Origin: 2-12-FULL-60-19 sp041483675
GTDB lineage: Bacteria > Desulfobacterota > Binatia > UBA9968
DNA length: 41,706 nucleotides
Reading direction: 5' to 3'
NCBI GenBank assembly: GCA_041483675.1
Contig: JBGPGE010000032.1
Span: 1 to 41,706, forward strand
This document shows, piece by piece, positions 38,766 to 41,706 of the stretch. Below the pieces are notes generated by a model. That model did not search any database and was not told where the DNA came from. It saw only the letters and a program-made list of their open reading frames with translations. Numbering within the stretch: position 1 is the stretch's first letter; each line of letters opens with the position of its first letter. The translations under genes and the position numbers were made by a program.

Positions 38766-39746
38766 ATGGTGTATAAAAATAGTCTCGCCTTCGTTACGCT
38801 CGCCGCATTTATTCTCACTTCCTCTTCTTTGGTCGCCGCCGCCGAGACTCTCAAACTGGGATTCTCCGGCGGGAGCGCGACGCAGTTGGCGGGGTATCTG
38901 GCCGTCGATCAGAAGCTGTTCGATATTTACGGCGTGAACGTTGAATTGACGCAATCGGCTGGAACCACCATGATACGCGCTTTGGATTCTGGCAGCTTGC
39001 ACGTCGCCATCGTGGGCGGCGGGCAGGCGCTGAACGCGTACGTGAAGGGCGTGGAGGTTCGAATCATCAGCGGGCTGGTCAACACAGTTCCCTTTCAACT
39101 TTGGGCCAAGCCGGGGCTCTCTCAGCTACAGGATCTTAGAGGAAAGTTGATTGCGAACACTCCGCCGGGCACATCGCTTAACTTAGCAAGCCAGATTTTG
39201 CTCATGCGAGCCGGACTCGATCCGTTGAAGGACGTGAAACTGGTGGCGTTCGGCCGGCTGGGGCTGGTTTCGCAGGCGTTGCTCAGCGGTGTGGTCGATG
39301 CCGCGCTGCTATCGCCGCACGAGGCCGTCGAAGCAAGAAGAGCCGGGCTGCGCATGTTACTGGACATGACCACGCCGCGCGTTCCTTGTCTTTTTACGTC
39401 GATCGTTGCCTCAAAAGCGGTGGTGGACAAATCTGCGTCATCGCTCGATCGATTTCTCAGAGGGATTCTGCACGGGATCAAGCTTGCCTTGACCAACCCG
39501 GATATGGCAAAGAAGACACTCAGCCGAAACATGCGGCTCACCGACCCGGAAGCGATTGAAGAAGCGTACCGGCAGGTTGCCGCCGTCTACGAGCGTCTGC
39601 CGCTGGTCCCGAAAGAGGCGGTCGAGACGGTGGCGAAGCTTTCAACCGAGCGCGCCGGTCGCGATCCATTCGGCGTGCTGGACACGAACATCCTCGAGCG
39701 GATCGACAAGGAAGGGTTCGTCAGGGCGCTCTATTCGGCAAAGTAG
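38766..39746 (+). CDS. Periplasmic substrate-binding protein, NMT1/TauA-like
   Basis: A 326-residue protein. A signal peptide ends near SSLVAAAE. LKLGFSGGSATQLAGYLAVD, the GVNVELTQSAGTTMIRALDS segment and LRGKLIANTPPGTSLNLASQ fit the NMT1/THI5-like and SsuA/TauA family, which binds aromatic, sulfonate or pyrimidine-like ligands for ABC importers. No permease or ATPase lies beside it, a common situation for this family in such genomes. The ATG is 9 bases after the CCA of fragment 5 and has no ribosome site, so the junction may have removed its native leader. Confidence 0.88.
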   Translation: MVYKNSLAFVTLAAFILTSSSLVAAAETLKLGFSGGSATQLAGYLAVDQKLFDIYGVNVELTQSAGTTMIRALDSGSLHVAIVGGGQALNAYVKGVEVRIISGLVNTVPFQLWAKPGLSQLQDLRGKLIANTPPGTSLNLASQILLMRAGLDPLKDVKLVAFGRLGLVSQALLSGVVDAALLSPHEAVEARRAGLRMLLDMTTPRVPCLFTSIVASKAVVDKSASSLDRFLRGILHGIKLALTNPDMAKKTLSRNMRLTDPEAIEEAYRQVAAVYERLPLVPKEAVETVAKLSTERAGRDPFGVLDTNILERIDKEGFVRALYSAK

Positions 39747-39748
39747 CT

Positions 39749-39837
39749 TCAATGTAAACCCCGCCTCTCTTGAGGCGGGCACAAAAGCGTTGGGGTTTCC
39801 AACGGGGAGAAGCGGCAGTTCTCCCCTTTGGTCGAAC
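39749..39837 (+). ncRNA. Structured repeat, copy 2, upstream of the diiron protein gene
   Basis: About 89 bases closely match 31190-31277. Conserved parts are AAACCCCGCC, TGAGGCGGGCACAAAA, GGGGTTTCC and the second hairpin CCAACGGGGAGA/TCTCCCCTTTGG with loop AGCGGCAGT (one mismatch in the stem). The first hairpin has a two-base larger loop. The third hairpin of copy 1 is absent; after GTCGAAC comes AGGGAGG, the ribosome site of the gene at 39850. It starts three bases after the preceding stop. Confidence 0.65.
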
Positions 39838-39849
39838 AGGGAGGTCGCC

Positions 39850-40698
39850 ATGGCGGACATCAGAGGCGTCGGAACAAAAATCACCTACAGCGAAGATAAT
39901 CCTGTCACCGCGGCGCTCGACGAGTTGCGCAAGCGGCGCGACGGATCGAAGCGCGAGCCCAAAGACGACGCGGAGCGGGAGCTGTTGGCCCGCTGGCTCG
40001 GTTATCGCGGGCGCGACGAGCTGGAAACCACGGTCGGCGCCGCCTGCTACGCCTATTCGCACTTCGACATGGATTCGGAGTGGCGTTATCGCCTTGCCGA
40101 CCATATCCGCACCGAGGCCGGCCACGGCTGGGGCTATATCCGGCAGGCGAATGCGGTCGATCCTCGCCGCGATCACGCGCGACCCGATCCCGACTTCGAG
40201 CGCCGATACGGCCTCCTCCCGCGCGTCGAGCACCGCCAGTTACTCCAGCGGGATTTTCTGAGTTACCTTATCTCCGGCAACCTCTGGCCCTACGGCCATT
40301 GCACCGCGGCCAGCATCCAGAGCATTCAAATCACCACGCCGAAGGTGCTCGACTTCGAGGAGCGCGTGGTCCAGGCGGAGGAGCGGCAGCACCACGACGC
40401 GATCCTGCAGAAGATTCACGACTATGTTTGGGAGCTGATCGGAGAATACGGCGAAGCGCCGATCCGTCGCAGGATCGCCGAGATCGACGCCCAGGCACTC
40501 AACAGCCGCCCGCGCACGGTCTTCGACCCGCCGCGTAGAGAATTTCTGCGCAAATATTTCAACGTGCCTCTGGAGAACGTGCGGAAATTTTCCGAATGGA
40601 GAGAGTATCTCTATCTCAACGTGCTCGGCTTTCCCCCCGAGCCGGTTTACATCGAGAACTGGCCGCCCGAAATTCCCCAGCCGACCGCCGGCCTATAA
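39850..40698 (+). CDS. Ferritin-like diiron protein (oxygenase-like)
   Basis: A 282-residue helical protein. E89-A-G-H92 in RTEAGHGWGYI and E178-R-Q-H181 in VVQAEERQHHDAIL are two ExxH motifs of a ferritin-like four-helix diiron site, with further acidic residues in the helices between (ELETT, DFEERV). The layout recalls the phenylacetyl-CoA epoxygenase (PaaA/PaaC) and BoxB type of enzyme, but I cannot fix the family or substrate. The start has AGGGAGG at 5-base spacing, immediately after structured repeat copy 2. No signal peptide. Confidence 0.7.
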   Translation: MADIRGVGTKITYSEDNPVTAALDELRKRRDGSKREPKDDAERELLARWLGYRGRDELETTVGAACYAYSHFDMDSEWRYRLADHIRTEAGHGWGYIRQANAVDPRRDHARPDPDFERRYGLLPRVEHRQLLQRDFLSYLISGNLWPYGHCTAASIQSIQITTPKVLDFEERVVQAEERQHHDAILQKIHDYVWELIGEYGEAPIRRRIAEIDAQALNSRPRTVFDPPRREFLRKYFNVPLENVRKFSEWREYLYLNVLGFPPEPVYIENWPPEIPQPTAGL

Positions 40699-40827
40699 GC
40701 CGGCCACATTGGCTGGAGGTTCGGATGCGTCACCTGCTACGCACCACCTGTGCGCCTCAAGCGTGGTGTTCTTTCAAAAGCCGTGCAGGGAGTGCGGCGA
40801 ACCTGGCATTTTTTTTGGGCACCCTAC

Positions 40828-40855
40828 TTGACAGAGCATTCGAGGGGAGTAAACT
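40828..40855 (+). promoter_or_regulatory. Sigma-70-type promoter
   Basis: TTGACA (40828-40833) and TAAACT (40850-40855) separated by 16 bases, 45 bases before the ATG at 40901. A run of T (40810-40816) just upstream could end the transcript of the diiron gene. The rest of 40699-40900 shows no gene. Confidence 0.7.
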
Positions 40856-40900
40856 TTGATCATAGCTTTGGGTCTTACGGAGCGAAAGGAGGAAAGTGCC

Positions 40901-41401
40901 ATGAGAAAAAAGGTTATCTTGCCGTTCGGGGCCGCAATCGGGGCGCTTCTATTAGCAACGGCGCTAAGCGCGCCTCGGGCCGCCGGCGCAGCGCCCGCCG
41001 CCGGCGGACAGAGGTCCGATTTCGCGCTCTTTGACGGGACCAATCCTACTGCGGGGGAAACCGGGATGGCGTGCGGGGCAAAACTCGGATCGTCCAACAA
41101 CGTCGTGCCCTTCACCTACTACGTGGCCGTGTCGAATTGGAGCACGGAGATGAAAGTTCTCCGGGTTCAATATGCGGACGGAGACATGGCGCGTTATCAG
41201 ATACCTGCCGGCACCTCGTTCAGCCTTTCGCAGGCTGCGGGTGGAACGGCCGGCGTCGATGACCTGATCAAGGTTTTCGCCGAGGGGGCCAGTCCGTCGG
41301 GACTCGCCGGTTCAATGAGCATCCTTACGGTGGCGGCGGCGAAACCGCATCCTAGTCTGGGAGCGAATTTCTGCGTTACCTTGACTACGCCCGCTCCGTA
41401 G
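40901..41401 (+). CDS. Secreted protein of unknown function
   Basis: A 166-residue protein with AAAGGAGG before its ATG. LPFGAAIGALLLATALSAPR then AAGAAPA is a Sec signal peptide. The mature part is strand-rich and small-residue-rich (FTYYVAVSNWSTEMKVLRVQ, YQIPAGTSFSLSQAAGGTAG), with two cysteines (ACGAK, NFCVTL) far apart that could pair. No family recognised. It has its own promoter and is followed by a strong terminator, so it is a single-gene transcript. Confidence 0.7.
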   Translation: MRKKVILPFGAAIGALLLATALSAPRAAGAAPAAGGQRSDFALFDGTNPTAGETGMACGAKLGSSNNVVPFTYYVAVSNWSTEMKVLRVQYADGDMARYQIPAGTSFSLSQAAGGTAGVDDLIKVFAEGASPSGLAGSMSILTVAAAKPHPSLGANFCVTLTTPAP

Positions 41402-41432
41402 TTCTTTTATAGTGAGATCTTTCACCCAGCAT

Positions 41433-41464
41433 GAACGAGGGGGCTCGGGTCGGCCCCCTCGTTC
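41433..41464. terminator. Hairpin terminator between convergent genes
   Basis: A perfect 12-pair stem GAACGAGGGGGC/GCCCCCTCGTTC with an 8-base loop, placed 31 bases after the secreted protein gene and 19 bases before the end of the ligase gene on the other strand. It probably serves both directions. Confidence 0.85.
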
Positions 41465-41483
41465 GTTCCTCCTTGACGGATCA

Positions 41484-41706
41484 CTACGGCTTATTAGCTT
41501 GCCTCGACTCGTAGCGGTCGCGCAGCGCTTTCTTAAAAATCTTGCCTGAGCCTGTCCGCGGTAGGGCGTCGATGAACTGGACCGAGCGCGGGCACTTGTA
41601 GCTGGCGATCCGGCGGCGGCAGTGGTCGGCGATCTCAGCCTCCGTCGCGCTCGCGCCGGCTTTTAAGACCACCACCGCGCTCACCGCTTCTCCCCAGCGC
41701 TCGTCG
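41484..41706 (-). CDS. C-terminal end of an acyl-CoA/AMP-dependent ligase (5' end outside window)
   Basis: The frame is open to the right edge. GEAVSAVVVLKAGA, IASYKCPRSVQFIDALPRTG and SGKIFKKALRDRY are the C-terminal hinge domain of the ANL adenylating family, including the lysine of GKIFK that completes the adenylation site. It activates a carboxylic acid to its CoA thioester; the substrate pocket is outside the window. Confidence 0.93.
   Translation of the reverse strand, partial: DERWGEAVSAVVVLKAGASATEAEIADHCRRRIASYKCPRSVQFIDALPRTGSGKIFKKALRDRYESRQANKP

Noticed and set aside
38207..38766. Minus-strand reading frames containing ARPEGFEPPT-like sequences
   Set aside because: They are the antisense translation of the tRNA T arm and acceptor strand, a well-known artefact and not genes.
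39556..39849. An N-terminal extension of the diiron protein into the preceding gene
   Set aside because: It would be a translation of the binding-protein gene in another frame and of the structured repeat; the AGGGAGG ribosome site supports 39850.

Overview
The window is high-G+C bacterial DNA, densely coded. It has a c-type diheme cytochrome, molybdenum hydroxylase operons, a UbiD-type decarboxylase, a carboxylase-family enzyme, an NMT1-like periplasmic binding protein and the end of an acyl-CoA ligase. This mix suits an uncultured soil or sediment heterotroph of the Rokubacteria/NC10/Binatota/Desulfobacterota kind. That is inference from gene content; there is no rRNA or marker gene beyond cysS to settle it.

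Layout. (1) 1-15169, all on +: a probable oxidative-enzyme island. It holds the end of a DUF4331-like membrane-anchored protein, a truncated GMC oxidoreductase start, a membrane-anchored diheme cytochrome c, a full GMC oxidoreductase, two consecutive catalase-fold proteins, a two-protease fusion (subtilisin plus HExxH), a small cupin, a TPR/animal-type heme peroxidase and an FMN reductase-like protein. The pairing of a fatty-acid-dioxygenase-type heme peroxidase with a catalase relative carrying an allene-oxide-synthase-like Thr-His suggests lipid hydroperoxide (oxylipin-type) chemistry. (2) 15214-17745: a DUF4160/HTH gene pair and a phosphoethanolamine transferase. (3) 17821-31087: a PycB-like carboxyltransferase facing two molybdenum-hydroxylase operons on -. 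The second is headed by a UbiD decarboxylase and ends with a Cox11-like protein; a secreted protein and a glycosyltransferase lie between the two operons. Hairpin-pair repeats sit in the gaps. (4) 31190-34925: a structured repeat, cysS, a LysM protein and a glycine-zipper lipoprotein. (5) 34932-38756: an intact tRNA-Arg(TCG) followed by four truncated 3' copies of itself in the same orientation. They delimit four small cassettes: a RelE/AbrB toxin-antitoxin pair, an RHH antitoxin with a cut-off PIN toxin, a lower-G+C three-gene operon of unknown function, and an XRE regulator. No integrase is visible. (6) 38766-41706: a substrate-binding protein, a second copy of the structured repeat, a diiron ferritin-like protein, a secreted protein with its own promoter and terminator, and a partial acyl-CoA ligase on -.

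The strongest leads are the tRNA-fragment-delimited cassette array, the two-copy structured repeat placed directly upstream of unrelated genes, and the heme/flavin oxidation island. No gene-free stretch exceeds 300 bases. The longest are 31088-31319 (structured repeat), 36134-36353 (promoter), 40699-40900 (promoter) and 29252-29431 (inverted repeat).
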